A program made the translations under genes and the position numbers. The notes under the pieces were generated by a model. The model searched no databases. It was not told the DNA's origin and was given only the letters and a program-made list of their open reading frames with translations. From Diphasiastrum complanatum (taxonomy: Eukaryota; Streptophyta; Lycopodiopsida; Lycopodiales; Lycopodiaceae), in assembly GCA_029204225.1 (NCBI GenBank), contig CM055113.1:9632364-9696363 (forward strand): a stretch of 64,000 nucleotides of DNA, read 5' to 3'. How positions within the stretch are numbered: the first letter of the stretch is position 1; each line of letters begins with the position of its first letter. Shown piece after piece: positions 35,085-46,924 of the stretch.

Positions 35085-35200
35085 CTCGGGAAACCTGCAT
35101 TCTAGAGAACTTCTCGGTTTTTTGAAGACTTTTACTCATAAAAAGGTATATATGCTTGTACTAAAAAATTGTTAGATATTTTATGATACCGGTTTTTCAG
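35085..35200 (+). repeat. Dispersed AT-rich repeat, copy 2
   Basis: Shares GGGAAACCTGCATT, GAACTTCTC..TTTTTTGAAGAC, TTTTACTCATAAAAAGGTAT and ATTTTATGATACC with the copy at 14195. Confidence 0.75.
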
Positions 35201-35415
35201 TAAACTTTCCAATTTTCCTGAAAGTGTCAAGATCCTTACAATCTTTAACTAAGAAAGTTAATGCAAAGTAAGCAAGGGATAAATTACCAATTAACCACGC
35301 ATCAAGATCTTGCTTTCAAAACTTGAAAGGATCCACATATGATTGAAAAACATGATTTTAGTACATGATTAATATCACATCCATAATATACACTTCTTTC
35401 ATATACCAAAACTTG

Positions 35416-35417
<2 letters not shown>

Positions 35418-35501
<84 letters not shown>
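35418..35501. repeat. Compound microsatellite (GA)n(CAGA)n
   Basis: About 59 bp of GA followed by six ACAG units. Confidence 0.97.
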
Positions 35502-35967
35502 ATGTATGTAATGTAGTTTAATTTCCTCCTTTTCCAAGATTTTCATAACCACTTCTAAATTCATTGAGAAAGATTTTAACAAATTCTTCCTCTTTGATTT
35601 CTCCTCCCCATTGATTGATTTGATCCTCATGACATAGGCATTGGCCAACTCCTCTGCAAAATCGGTAGTTTTGCTTGACCCAACTGCTTAGCATCAATAT
35701 CCTTGAGGTAGTATCCTTGGCTTTATAGAACCCTTGTAATAAGATATAGGCTTATAAGATATCAAAAAATCATACACTCATAGAAAGATGCTGAATCGAA
35801 GCATATAGTAGATCGTTGGCAAGCTAATTTTGCTACGAAAATTCACGCACAGTTAATGCTTACCTGAAAGATATAACCAAAACAAGAAATGCAGCAAAAT
35901 GACACTTATTATCTACACACACAGGAAAAGAGACATACAACATACATAGACAGAGAAGAAATACAGA

Positions 35968-36070
<103 letters not shown>

Positions 36071-36094
36071 TTATGTGGGCCATACCCTTTGCTG

Positions 36095-36225
36095 AACACG
36101 TGTCATTTTGGCCTTAAGAAAAACAATGCATGGCCACGTGTCAGGTTGCCTAAAAAGAAAATTCGTCACGTGTCACACGACATGTGTTTAGACATGTTGA
36201 TGTGGCACGACACATGTCGTGCATA
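36095..36225. promoter_or_regulatory. Cluster of ACACGTGTC/CACGTG boxes
   Basis: CACGTGTC occurs three times (near 36098, 36135 and 36167). A foldback CACGACATGTG (36176-36186) pairs with CACATGTCGTG (36211-36221). No gene lies directly downstream on either side, so the function is unknown. Confidence 0.4.
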
Positions 36226-36421
36226 TACTAACCGGTGGTATGGATACTATCTCCATGTTGAGCGCGAATTGGTCGACTAAACTTTTTTCAAAATAGTGGA
36301 AACATATTGTGCCCAAGCCGCCTTCATTGTAGAAGCTCCTTGAGAAGCTCATTACACACATTTATTGTGATGATGTGTAAAGCTGGTCTAGCTCTTGTGT
36401 CACACCTTATTCCTTCTGCAC

Positions 36422-36545
36422 CTATTGAGGTCTCTCTTCAATATCAAATAGAATCTCCATCAGATCTTGTATCACACATGAAGATTCTATTCTAATCTTC
36501 CAAATAGAATAGCTAGAAGATGTCAATCTATCACTTATTTTCAAG
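36422..36545 (-). pseudogene. Copia gag N-terminal fragment
   Basis: The minus strand reads SDRLTSSSYSIWKIRIESS...LMEILFDIEERP, closely parallel to the gag start at 22799 (NDRLTSSNYSLWKVRMKSLL). There is no further element sequence beside it. Confidence 0.6.
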
Positions 36546-37124
36546 ACTATGTTGCCATGAAGGGCTAATTTGACTAGAATGTGAAAACCTAGATGAGACT
36601 TGATGTAATGAAGATGATACGCACAAACCCTAATCTTGTGCTTCCATAAGAACTCTATATTAGAAAACAAATCCTCAACAATTATAAGAGATCTTACTAA
36701 TTCAAAAAAGATTTATCTGCAATCCTTCTACTCACTTGACAATTCTATGAACAGGACAATATACCAATATTGATGTAAATCAATACCAAATAGAAACCAA
36801 ACTTGAATCTAACTTTATCTTGATGAAATTTTGCTCCAATGACCTTTAAAAATAGAAAAAATAGGGTATTAGGCCTACTTGAAAGTGAACCCCTGTATAG
36901 AAACCTGGAAATGACAAAAATTGTGAAAAATGCACCAAATTGCCCTTTTAAATTCCCAATGTTGAGCCCTTCTGCAACCTTGGAAAAAAGAAACAATTCG
37001 ATTACCTAAATAAAATTGAAAGACGCAACCAAAGCTTTAATGGCATGTTGAAGAAACTTAAGGTTTCTAACCATCAAAGCTATTGTATTGTTCCTTGTGT
37101 TTTTCGGACTGCGGCAATTTTGAA
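36546..37124. other. No gene recognised
   Basis: AT-rich sequence without recognised features. Confidence 0.5.
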
Positions 37125-37340
37125 CTAAGTTTCGCACAGTCTACATATTTGAACTATTTTTTGCACACTTCGCACTTATCGCATTTTTCGCAAAAACTGA
37201 CACATGGCCAAAATATGACTTGGAACATATTTCAAAGGACCTTCGGGTTTTTCGCATTTTTTGAAATATGCGACACTTCGTCTAAAATGACTTAGAGCAA
37301 GTTCTTCATCGACCTTCGCATTCTTCGCATTTTTTCGAAG
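37125..37340 (+). repeat. Dispersed repeat with two inner units, copy A
   Basis: Two internal units of roughly 85-95 bp (GACACATGGCCAAAATATGACTTGGAACATATTTC...GGACCTTCG; GCGACACTTCGTCTAAAATGACTTAGAGCAAG...GACCTTCGCA). The same double structure occurs reverse-complemented at 52950-53160. Confidence 0.8.
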
Positions 37341-37853
37341 GGCAAAAAACCGAACCACACCGCAAAGTCAACGATTGTGGTTCACTACGATCTCTCCTCT
37401 CGAAAGGGGATGAACTGCCCGAGCACCACACCAGCACCCGTTGCGGTCTGTTTGCAATAGCTTGCCAAGCCCTCACGCTCCGAACGACGTTCATGACCGT
37501 AGAGTGTTGGACCCTTTCCGTGCCTCCCTAATCAGTCGGATCTAGACAGCAAAGAAGGGGTTTTGTCATGTAGTCTCGGGCTTCGATCCAATGGGGAGAG
37601 GATAAACATGGTGATAGGAGTGGGGATCTAGGATTGCTAAGGTTGTCAATCTTAGCTTCGGATCTACTCGTGGAATAGCCTAGATTGTGATGCTATATCT
37701 CTTTTTGGTCTTTTCTCGATTTCATTTATTTGTGCTTATCTAGGCATTCTTGGCTCTAGATCTTCTCCTCTTGAGGTTGGTCTTCTCAAGGGAAGTGAAC
37801 AGTGAAAGAAAACCTACCTACGGATCTTCATAATCACTCCATGGTTTTCTTAA

Positions 37854-37976
<123 letters not shown>

Positions 37977-38184
37977 CGAAAGTAAAACTGACAGAGTGTT
38001 ATTAGGATGAGTAGAAGAAGATCAAATACAAGGGAAATGGCTCCCTCTTATAGATTTGAGAGGTGAGCCCCCTTCACTCTGATTGGCTGCTGAAGTTCCG
38101 TCAAAATCACTATCTTGACCGTCAAGATCACTTTGTGTTTCTTGAGGTCAAGTTGTGTTTCCCAGCTTAAGAACTTTACAAAAG

Positions 38185-38291
38185 CTAAGTTGTTTAATTA
38201 ATTGTGCTCCATGGCACTTATTAGGCTAAGGCCCAATGTTGGACTCACACGCGTAGGATGCCAACTGGTTGCCTATTTCTAATACTTCTGA
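38185..38291 (+). repeat. Dispersed repeat, inverted relative to 47575-47675
   Basis: TTAATTAATTGTGCTCCATGG, AAGGCCCAATGTTGGACTCA and GGATGCCAACTGGTTGCCTA have close reverse complements at 47575-47675. Probably an LTR piece. Confidence 0.8.
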
Positions 38292-39069
38292 CGTGTAGAC
38301 ACTATGGATCAAAGCATTAGTGGCAAGGAGGATGAGTACATTCGAGGGGAGAGGCCAAGAAAGACCCAATGCGAATCAAAGATAGAATGTGATTTCTCAG
38401 GAGCGAAAGAAGGGAAATTGCTTCAATTACGAAAAAGCATGACACCATGCATCAAGGAAGATGCGCTAGACAACCATATATTGCGATAGGAAAAAAGTGT
38501 TTTGAAAGGAAAAAAAATTCAATCATGTACAGTCTCAAATTTATAGCATAGCTACTAGCTTTTCACGTTTGATATCATGCCAAAATGGTATAGTCGAGAT
38601 CCATGTTCCATATAACTCTAGCAATTGTTTTCAATCATGCAAAACACCAACATATATCAACCATAAATACATCATATGAATACGATCTTTTTTACAACAA
38701 TAACAAACAATTTCAAGATACTACCAATAATAAGTAAGCCAACCTCAACTAAAGTGAACTGGGCATTTATAAAGCCCTTAAAGAAAATAAGAGCAAAGCT
38801 CTATTGAAACGTAAATATCTGCAGTTTTTTTTGCAGTTCATTTGAAAGTTGCCTTAAATGACATAATTTTCTAATTTTGAAAATTATAAGAGCAATAAAT
38901 ACATTATAGATTTGTAATATACCTTTAATATTTCTAGAAATTTTAATAATCACCTTGCAGTTTTGTAAGGTTCACTTTCTATTTTTAGAAAGTTGCACAA
39001 TCCAAAGTTACTATTTTTGAAAAGTTAACTTTCTAAAAAAAAACCTATAGTTATTTACACAGGGGAAGG
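38292..39069. other. No gene recognised
   Basis: AT-rich sequence. The open frame at 38304 (61 codons) has no recognised motif. Confidence 0.45.
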
Positions 39070-39385
39070 AGTTAGAATTAAAATAGAATCATTGTGTTAC
39101 TGTACTGTGGGTACTTTCAGTCAATAAGGATCAATTGGCCTCGCCACGAGGCGAGTCGACGGGACACACGTCCCGTCAACGGCAACCTGGGTCATGCATG
39201 GGTTGCCTGAGTGAAGAACTATACGTACAGCGTAATTTCATTTTGATAAATACAGTTGCTATGTGAGCTTGCTGTGGAGAGTGTTTTTTGTCTGTGTTAT
39301 TGTGTAGCATGATCTGTGCTCTTGTTTGAAGCAAATTCTAAGTGAAGGCCCCCACCCTGGGGCCTTCCCCCTTACATAACTCCCT
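39070..39385 (+). repeat. Probable LTR relic with four short perfect hairpins
   Basis: A polypurine-like GGGGAAGGAG precedes TTAGAATTAAAATAG, comparable with GGGAGAG/TGTTAGAATAAG at 48968. Hairpins: 39140-39155 (6-bp stem), 39158-39177 (8-bp stem GACGGGAC, loop ACAC), 39181-39207 (7 bp) and 39345-39366 (8 bp, loop CACCCT). The palindrome GGGACACACGTCCC also occurs at 49104, next to the copia LTR there. The LTR assignment is inferred. Confidence 0.4.
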
Positions 39386-40399
39386 TTACAAAAAAACATG
39401 AAGTAATCACTTGTATCCACTTATATCAACTACCAAAAAGTTATGACTTTCTTTTGCCAATGACAACACATCCAAGATTAGGAGCTACTTGCATATGTAG
39501 ATTGTTATGCTAGTTGTGTTGATCCCTCCCAAAACATTTTAAGACATCATTTAAGGTTGACCTTTTTCACTAGCTTTTTTTGCCAACCTAACACATGATC
39601 TTGCCTTTGCAAAGTAAGGCAAAAACAGATGTACACATGTGTTAACAGTCCATGATAATGTGCATTTTCATTCATGTGTGCTATTGAATGCTAATTGGCT
39701 TTATACCCCACTATGCATGAATTCTTACTTAAACCAAAACTTGAAAAACCTATATAGTAAGTCTTCAAATCTGAAAGCATTTCGTTTAATGTTGATTTTT
39801 TCACAAAATTGTCTTGACCAACCTCAACATATAATGCTCAATGTTGACGTTGCAAGGCAAGATGAAAGAACTAACATTGTTTTTGGTAGAGTCTCAAAAA
39901 GGTTCATATGTGGAAGTAGGCATATTCGCAATTGTGAGTTAGAGTGCAAAAATGGGCCCCACCCTCATACAATGATGGAGAATGCTTGAAAGGGTCGCAA
40001 GGGTTCATATGTAGAAGAGTGTATTCTCAATTGTGACTAGAATGCAAGCAAGGGGCCCCAATCCCATCCAATGATTGAGAATGTTTGAAAGGTGGCATCT
40101 GATCTCTCCACTATGATGAAGGCTTCTCCATCATGGGATGAGGTTGTCTGCACCCTTAGTCACGATTGAGTACACATTGTTGGAGGAGCATATTCAGAAC
40201 CACTATTCTCTTGACAATGGTGTTAGTATCTATCCTGGTAAGATGACGTTATCTCTCACACACCCTTAGATGGTTTTTGCGCCACCATGTAAGTCATTCA
40301 TGGTGCAAAATACGTTGGTCCTACTTGGTCATTCATGGTGCTTTGGAAAGTCAAGAGTCTCAAAATGGAAAAGGGAATTGACTTTCAAAATTATATGTT
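39386..40399. other. No intact gene recognised
   Basis: A 116-codon frame at 39639 is probably accidental. Short phrases recur (GGTTCATATGTGGAAG at 39901 and GGTTCATATGTAGAAG at 40002, each followed by GCAATTGTGA-like text), indicating an imperfect local duplication of about 100 bp. Confidence 0.4.
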
Positions 40400-41115
40400 T
40401 CACTGTTGAAAAAGCCGCGAAGTATAGGAATGAAAAGACAATTATTTCTCAAAAATCGATACCACGAAAATTTTGATGGTTTTCTGTTTAGGGATATAAA
40501 TCCGTTCACAAGTAGTAGTTGCTAGAAAATCAAGAAGCTTAAAAAAATGCAAGTTTTTAAGAATGACTAAATAAAGGTTTTATGAACATTTGGAGTGAGG
40601 TGTTGTCAATCTGAAGGGTATTTGATAATCTAAATCTTTTGATTATGATAGGTATGTATTAAGGTGATCAAGGTAGTTGGGTATTGATTTTGACATGATA
40701 CTAGCTACCTAAAGTTAACAATAGAGTCTATTATTTAGTAGTTGGAAGATTTCCATCAAGAAATTTTTTGAGTTAAAATATATCTTCAAGACAACTCATT
40801 TGAATTATAGACAAGCCTTAAGAAATATATGATATTATAGAAAAACCAAAGATATTTGAATAGAGTGCTTGAGACATCACTAGACAATGAATAATGCGTT
40901 TAGATCTAGTTGCTAGTCACCTACATGTTGAGTAAGGTGTGAGTCATTATTAAAGAAAGCCGACAAAGTATAGGAATAGAATTGGCATTATTTTAAAAAA
41001 ATCGATATAATAAAATTTTTAATTAATTTTTATATAGGAGTATAAACCCTTTCATGAAGTTCTTAAAAAACTGAAAAGCTTCAAGAAATGCAGGTTTTTT
41101 GAAGATAACTTAAAA
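40400..41115 (-). repeat. Two diverged direct copies of the dispersed AT-rich repeat
   Basis: 40405-40570 and 40955-41105 share GAAGTATAGGAAT.G, AAAAATCGATA, ATATAAA.CC.TTCA and AAGCTT.AA.AAATGCA.GTTTTT. Read on the minus strand they match the copies at 14195 and 35085 (AAAAACCTGCATTT... order). The total is therefore four copies in two orientations. Confidence 0.65.
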
Positions 41116-41219
41116 AATGTTTTCCAAACATGGGAGGTGAGTTAATTGTTCAAACTTGTATTAATTATGAAAGGAGCCCAAGAGATGACATAAGGAATCA
41201 TACTACATAGCCTTTGTTG

Positions 41220-41305
41220 GGCAAATGACCTTATGGCCGGTAAGGAGTCACTAGGCGAAGTCCAGTCGAGCATTTGACTCCTTCCATGGCATAATGTCAT
41301 TTGCC
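41220..41305. repeat. Imperfect hairpin, 31-bp arms
   Basis: 41220-41250 (GGCAAATGACCTTATGGCCG...) pairs with 41275-41305 (...GCATAATGTCATTTGCC), with about five mismatches and a 24-nt loop. The size and mispairing resemble a plant microRNA precursor or a tiny MITE. There is no evidence of expression. Confidence 0.6.
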
Positions 41306-42298
41306 TTGATGGATTTCCAAAATGATGTTGCCCTTCTCGTGTGCCCAATGAGCACATAGCATAATCCTAGTTTTTCTCCTTCGTCATGGCATGATTAATT
41401 TATTCACATTCTGCTTTTTAAGGAATCCAAAATAGGGTTAGCGTATTCTGCACCTCCACTGTTGTGATAGTGGTCGTAGCCCACAAATCCAAGGGCGGGG
41501 AATGTTATCACTCTTTTTAAAGAGAGAGCATTATCATTTCCCATCTCCACTAGATGGTTGTTGCACCAGTGTTATTGCAGTGGTGGTGCAGTATAGGCTG
41601 CTCCTGTCAAATATGGGGTAGAAAAAGCCACAAGCACTCATTGCAGGTAATGAAAGGGAAGAACCCTTGTTATGGTACTTGGGCCACGTGAGTATGTCCA
41701 TGTGGAGGGAGGGGCCCTTCAACATGTTCACCAACTTACAAACACGACCTACCTCATCTTCCACATGTCAAACTACCAAACGGCACGTTTCCATATCTGG
41801 ATTTGAGATCGGACGGTCAGATTTGACGGTCCTAAAGGAGGAGACCAGTTCCAGGTCAGAAACTCTAGGGCGAATCTTCCCGTCAAGATGAAGAGCATCA
41901 TTTTCTAGAGACATTCAACCTATCATTCTACCTCATATTTTCCCCTTCAAGTAAAATGCGCGATAGTTTACCCTTCAAAGCACGGCGCATGGCAAGTTAA
42001 CAAAGGGGCCTTAAGAACTTCTATTTTCAAATGACATCATCTATTTACTTAGCTTTTCATTTTGAAGGGTAGACTATGAACTATATGGGAGATGTTTCGC
42101 CTCTCTTTGAGAGAAAACCTTGAAGGATATGGATGATTGCAATTGAGACTTGTGAGGTCATGGGAGGAGTACATGTAGATAAATTTACAATTGGAAGCAT
42201 AGAGTTTGGTGAAAGCTGGAAGGAAGAAGGGAAGATTTAATTAGAAGGTAAGATTATTCCAATGAAATGGTAAGTGGAAGCTTCCGAGCTTGTGCAAG
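41306..42298. other. No gene recognised
   Basis: Intergenic. It may include upstream regulatory DNA of the ZCF37-like gene. Confidence 0.4.
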
Positions 42299-42344
42299 CA
42301 AAGCAGCTCCTCAAAAGGATATTGCAATTTGAGGAGCTGCTTTG
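42299..42344. repeat. Perfect 17-bp hairpin upstream of the ZCF37-like gene
   Basis: The arm CAAAGCAGCTCCTCAAA (42299-42315) is exactly complementary to 42328-42344, with a 12-nt loop. It lies about 530 bp before the ATG at 42871, so it may be in the promoter or a 5' UTR. Confidence 0.8.
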
Positions 42345-42870
42345 TCAATTGGGTTTGGGTTTTTTTAGCATAATAAGCTGATGCTGATGCTTATTTGCAG
42401 TGGGTTTGAAAACGTGCCTGCAGATTGGAAGCTTCTGATTTGATCATGGTAGCGTTTTTGTTTTGAAGCCTAAGTAAGTTGGGTCAATGACAAATGTGGA
42501 AAGCTGGCCTCCCCACATGAGGGCATGATCCCTGGAATCTGCACGGTCCATTCGGTGATGAGCAGATACAGCACTTGATACATTTATATGGTATTTAGTA
42601 ATCACTCAAGCAATCCTTTTTGATTCCTAGATGGAGTTGTTAAAATTAGGTTTTCTTGCTTGTCAAGGGATCAAACATCACCCTCATTAACTGTGAATGA
42701 ATTTCCTTGGCTTCCAGAAGCTTTGCATCTGCTCTCCTTTGAGTGTAGATTTTCTTCTATTGTACTCCAATAGCTAGCACAAAAATCCCTCAAAAAAAGA
42801 AGAAGATTACTTGCATTTGATATTTCTGCATAGAAACAGAACAAGCTTTGAGACCTCCTAGTTTGAGTTA

Positions 42871-44951
42871 ATGGCGCGGAGCAAGAAGAAGGGATCGTCG
42901 AAGTCCAATCCATATGCAGGGCGGGGGCTAGATAAATATTTCCAGGTTATCTCAGAGCTAACAGCTAGGCGAGAGAAACTTGCTGCCCAGATAGGCGCGA
43001 CCCTGGACGACGTGAGGTTCGTCAGCACGGGCTCCCTAGGGGAATGGAAACCCATTTATCCTTTGTCAGCTGTGCACTCATCTGCTTCTTCCTCTCCCAA
43101 ATCAGGGTCCAGAAGCCCCTCGCCATCTACATTGCCTTCTACGTTAGAAATTACAGAAAATAAAGAAAATTGTAGCATAATTCAGCAGCCTCCAACAGAA
43201 GATATTGCCACCGTCAACACGAGAGACTTGTTTTCAAGGCTCAGTTTTAGTTTTTCTTTGTTGGGCTTAATGGGTTTGTTATATGGAGTTCTCTATTCCA
43301 CAAAATCGCCTTTGATCGCTCTGCTTTTCTTGGCAGTGTTGGTTATTCTGACTAGTTTATATGCTGCTCAACTGAAAAGTAAACCAATCAGCTCGTGGGT
43401 GCGGCACATATTCGGACAAATGGGACAATTTTCGAGGCTTCGATTTGCAGGAGGATACGATCAGGATCGGAAGCTTCTGCAGAAGGAATTGGAGCCTGTT
43501 CTTTTGAGTAACGATGCCAAGCAAGGCTGTAATTCTTCCACCTTTGAACAAAATACGTTGTCTTCTTCGCAATCTGGAATGCCGCCTCAATATGCTATAC
43601 CCAGTTCAACATGCAACAGCAAACCTCGAGCGTCTTTTCCATCACGTACATCAGCTTCAAACAATCCCGTGGGTAGAGTGCGCATTCTTTCCCGTAGAAA
43701 GGAACTTCCATCGCCAGCATTTCAAGAATCCAATGCCACGATCCAGAAGCCTAAATTTTACTCTAAACTGTTGCCTGGCAAAACCAGGCAAAGGGAGGCT
43801 AGAAGCAAGATGGAAATGGTAGATTTAACGCTTGGAGGTTCTGTGAGTGCTGCTAATTCCGAAAAGCCAACAGCAATGGAGATCAAAAGCGGGCCTACCA
43901 GACAATCACGACCCACCAGGAATGTTGCAAGGCAGGATAGATTTGATGATCTTCCAGTGATGTTCACAATTGTATTGACTGCTCTGGCGTCTGGCATTGT
44001 CCCTGGGATAATTATCGCCACCATATCCTGGTTCTGGCTTCCAATTTTGAAGGGGTTGATCATGGCTAAGGATCAAGGATCTAGCAATGTTGGTGCTATC
44101 AATAGAAAAATTTCTACGAGCTCCAAAAGCAAAAAAGTAGATCAGTTTTCCTGCAAATGCAAAGAAGATAGCACAAAGAGCTTTCTCTTTCGGATATGGA
44201 CGGTGGGAGAAGCTTTGATGAAACATGCTCTCCCCGTGCAGGTAATTATGGTTGTAAAATTTTGACGTAGAAGAAATGGTCGCTGCCAAGGTGATGCCAG
44301 GTTTAGTAACGTTATCTGCAAAATATTTTGTTCTCTGAGCTTACATGGAGAATGCTAAGATTAAAAAACTGAAGGCAGTAGCAGAAGCTTTAGAATAGTC
44401 TGTCCTTAAGTCGGATTGGTATAAGAAACTGAATGTAGTTTTTTAGACACCTAATTTTGACCGTTTGTCAAGCAAGCACAATGCTATAACAGAGTGATCA
44501 CTTATACAGCCTGAGTCACCTCTTTGCTATTAGAGGAGCAACCATCTACAGTTTTGACTAATGGACTATTGTAGTTTGTTAAGGAAAGAGTGTCAAGCTA
44601 AAGTCGTGTTGAAGTAAGCCAACTAGTTGATTCCTGAGGGAGATTCATATTTCAGTGCAGCTCCTTCAAATTAATTAAAACAGCCATTGCATCTCTACAA
44701 TGCAAGCATCAATATCAAAGATAAGATGAGAAACAACTTTTGCAAAACAGGAAACCAATTGACAACACTAGAAATTGTATATAATTTTGGTTGTTCTTTT
44801 CAAATGTTCCAGTTTTCAATCTGATGGCAGTACAGCTTGTCTTAATGACTGTTGCTTCATGATTAGATCATGTCATTAATTGCAGCTTCGGTGTCTGTTG
44901 CAGGGAGAATTGGGAAAATCGATCCTGCATTATCAAGATGATCAAATATGA
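42871..44951 (+). CDS. ZCF37-like plant protein with hydrophobic segments
   Basis: Two exons: 42871-44241 and 44904-44951 (stop TGA). The donor CAG/GTAATT and acceptor TGTTGCAG/GGAG join in phase 0 to give 472 residues. The N-terminus (residues 13-63) reads NPYAGRGLDKYFQVISEL, RREKLAAQIG, VRFVSTGS and EWKPIYPL, the conserved block of the ZCF37-like family, whose function is unknown to me. Residues 125-142 and 147-165 form two hydrophobic segments, and 364-393 form a third (FTIVLTALASGIVPGIIIAT). This suggests an integral membrane protein, which I would not have expected for ZCF37. The rest is Ser/Pro/Lys-rich and probably disordered. The start is the only reasonable ATG before the conserved block. 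Family assignment is moderate. Confidence 0.75.
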
Positions 44952-45837
44952 GAGACTGTGCTTATTGGAAATGGGGCAGAGACATACTTTAAAGCTATTA
45001 GTACTGGCTCTCACCATTTCCTATTCACAAATGGACGACTTTTCACAAATTTCTCTCCACATACTCAGATAATTTGTTGGTTTTGTCATAACTCTTCATT
45101 CTTCATCATCTTTGGCTAAAGAAAGAAGTTATAAGGGAGAGTGCATGTGTAACTTGGGCTTGAAAGTAACAGGGGCTAAACGAGTGTTTCATTTTTGCCG
45201 TCTGAGTAAGCAGAAACATTTTAGAAGACTGCTTGACAGTCTGTTGTATATATATCAAATCTTTCCTTATATTGTAAGCGAGCTTTTGGAGCAAGCTGTG
45301 CATATTTACTGATCTGCCCTGATCTTTGGCTTTGGAAATATTCACAGAAGAAGTTTTTTGTGATTATCTATCCTAAACTATCCAAGGGGGACTGTAGATG
45401 TTAAATGTACAAAGCTTGAGACATCATAAATTGATGTGAGTGAAAAGTTGCTTTCTTCGTGACTTCTTTTTAGTTCTCCAGTTGTGTTGAGCAGGTTTAA
45501 GTGTATAATTGGCTAGTCAATGTTATAATTTCATGTGTTCTGTATTGCACTCAATTAACCGTTTTTGTAACCTTGTTTTCAGTTTGTTGTTGAGTTCAAT
45601 GCTTGTTGGGTGAGTAGTAAAATAAGTTATGGCCCTTGTACTTGCCCCATAGATGGCTGGCTGGTTGCACCCACCCGCTCTTAAAGTGGTTGTTGGTGTA
45701 ATCAATTATGTTGGTTGCAAGTGATGAAAACTAGGTCTCCTACTTGTGTCTTTGATAGCTAGGACTCCCTCTTTCTCGTCATACCCGGTATTTGGAGGCT
45801 GAGCCTCCCAATATGTTGATAGTCTCTAGTTCTCAAG
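44952..45837. other. 3' flank of the ZCF37-like gene, no further gene
   Basis: Probably the 3' UTR and intergenic DNA before the copia gag at 45.84 kb. Confidence 0.4.
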
Positions 45838-46760
45838 CTAACCAATGCAAATCAAGAACAACATCTTGAGCATCAGCCTGAGATGTAGCACAAACATATG
45901 TACATAGGTAGGCGGACGGATTGTGATTGGATTCTGTCTCGTCCACGTATGATGAGCTGTTGGAGCTCTCCTTCCTTCCTTCTGCCTTCTTGTTCCTTGA
46001 ATTCTGATAACAATCCATGGTAGCATGACCCTTCTTGTGACAATGTAGACACCCGATCTTCGGATTCCATCAACATTTATCCACAGTCTGGCCGTCACGA
46101 CTACATCTGAAGCAGCTTTTTTTCTCACCACCTTTTCGCTTGTTCTTGCTGAGCCTTTCGATCTTTCTTCTTGATCTCCCTCTCTTTGCTGGTTCTGATC
46201 TCCTCTTAAGGACTCCCTCTTAGGCTGAGGCTTTTTCTTTGGCTGATCTCTGTTGTTGTAGGGAGTCTGATCTGACTCGTGTTTTTCGTCAAAGTGCTCT
46301 CAAGCCTCCACCTCTTCTTTGATGTCAATGACAACTTTGTTGAAAGTCATATCCAGATCTTTCGCCAGTAGAGTCCGGGTCATCTGGAATGATCTTGGTA
46401 GGGAGCCTAGCAGGTACGTGAGCTGCTGCTCTTGTGAGACTATGTGCTCTGTTCCGGCATCGTGTAGTCATAGGAACATGTTCTTCATCTTTCGGATGAA
46501 GCTCGTGAAATCCTTGCCATCCCATCTTAGATAGGTAAGCTGATCTTCCAAATGCATAATTTGATTCCGTGACTTGGTCTGAAACCTTGTCATGAGTGCA
46601 TCCCACATCTCTCTTGCATTAGAGATAGTAGCAAGATCAAGGGTGATGCTATATTCGATGGAAGAAGATATGACAGCTATAGCTTTGTCATTCTTTTCTT
46701 TCCACTCTCGAAGTTCTTTTCCTATGCTGGCAAGCATCTCCTCGGTGCCGTTCACCTAGT
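45838..46760 (-). pseudogene. Copia gag, truncated element
   Basis: The minus strand begins NGTEEMLASIGKELREWKEKND, then AREMWDALMTRFQT, LTYLRWDGKDFTSFIRKMKN and a knuckle region with CHKKGHATMDCYQN-like text (frameshifted), ending near 45838. Several shifts and stops are present. It belongs to the same family as the gag at 20963-21487. Protease and pol are missing. Confidence 0.8.
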
Positions 46761-46924
46761 GCCATAACACTTCTCCTCTCAGGATGAGGGAAGTCTTTAC
46801 TTTCTAGGCCAAGAAATTTGACCTGTCTGCCGCTAGAACTATGCAAATCTTAGAATGGATGCTACTGATGGAAGCCATCATTTGAGTAACCTGGCTTTGG
46901 AGAACCTTAAGGTTCTGATACCGC

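Noticed and set aside
43357-44289. Minus-strand frames under the ZCF37-like exon
   Set aside because: Shadows of the coding strand. The plus strand has the conserved family block and valid splice sites.
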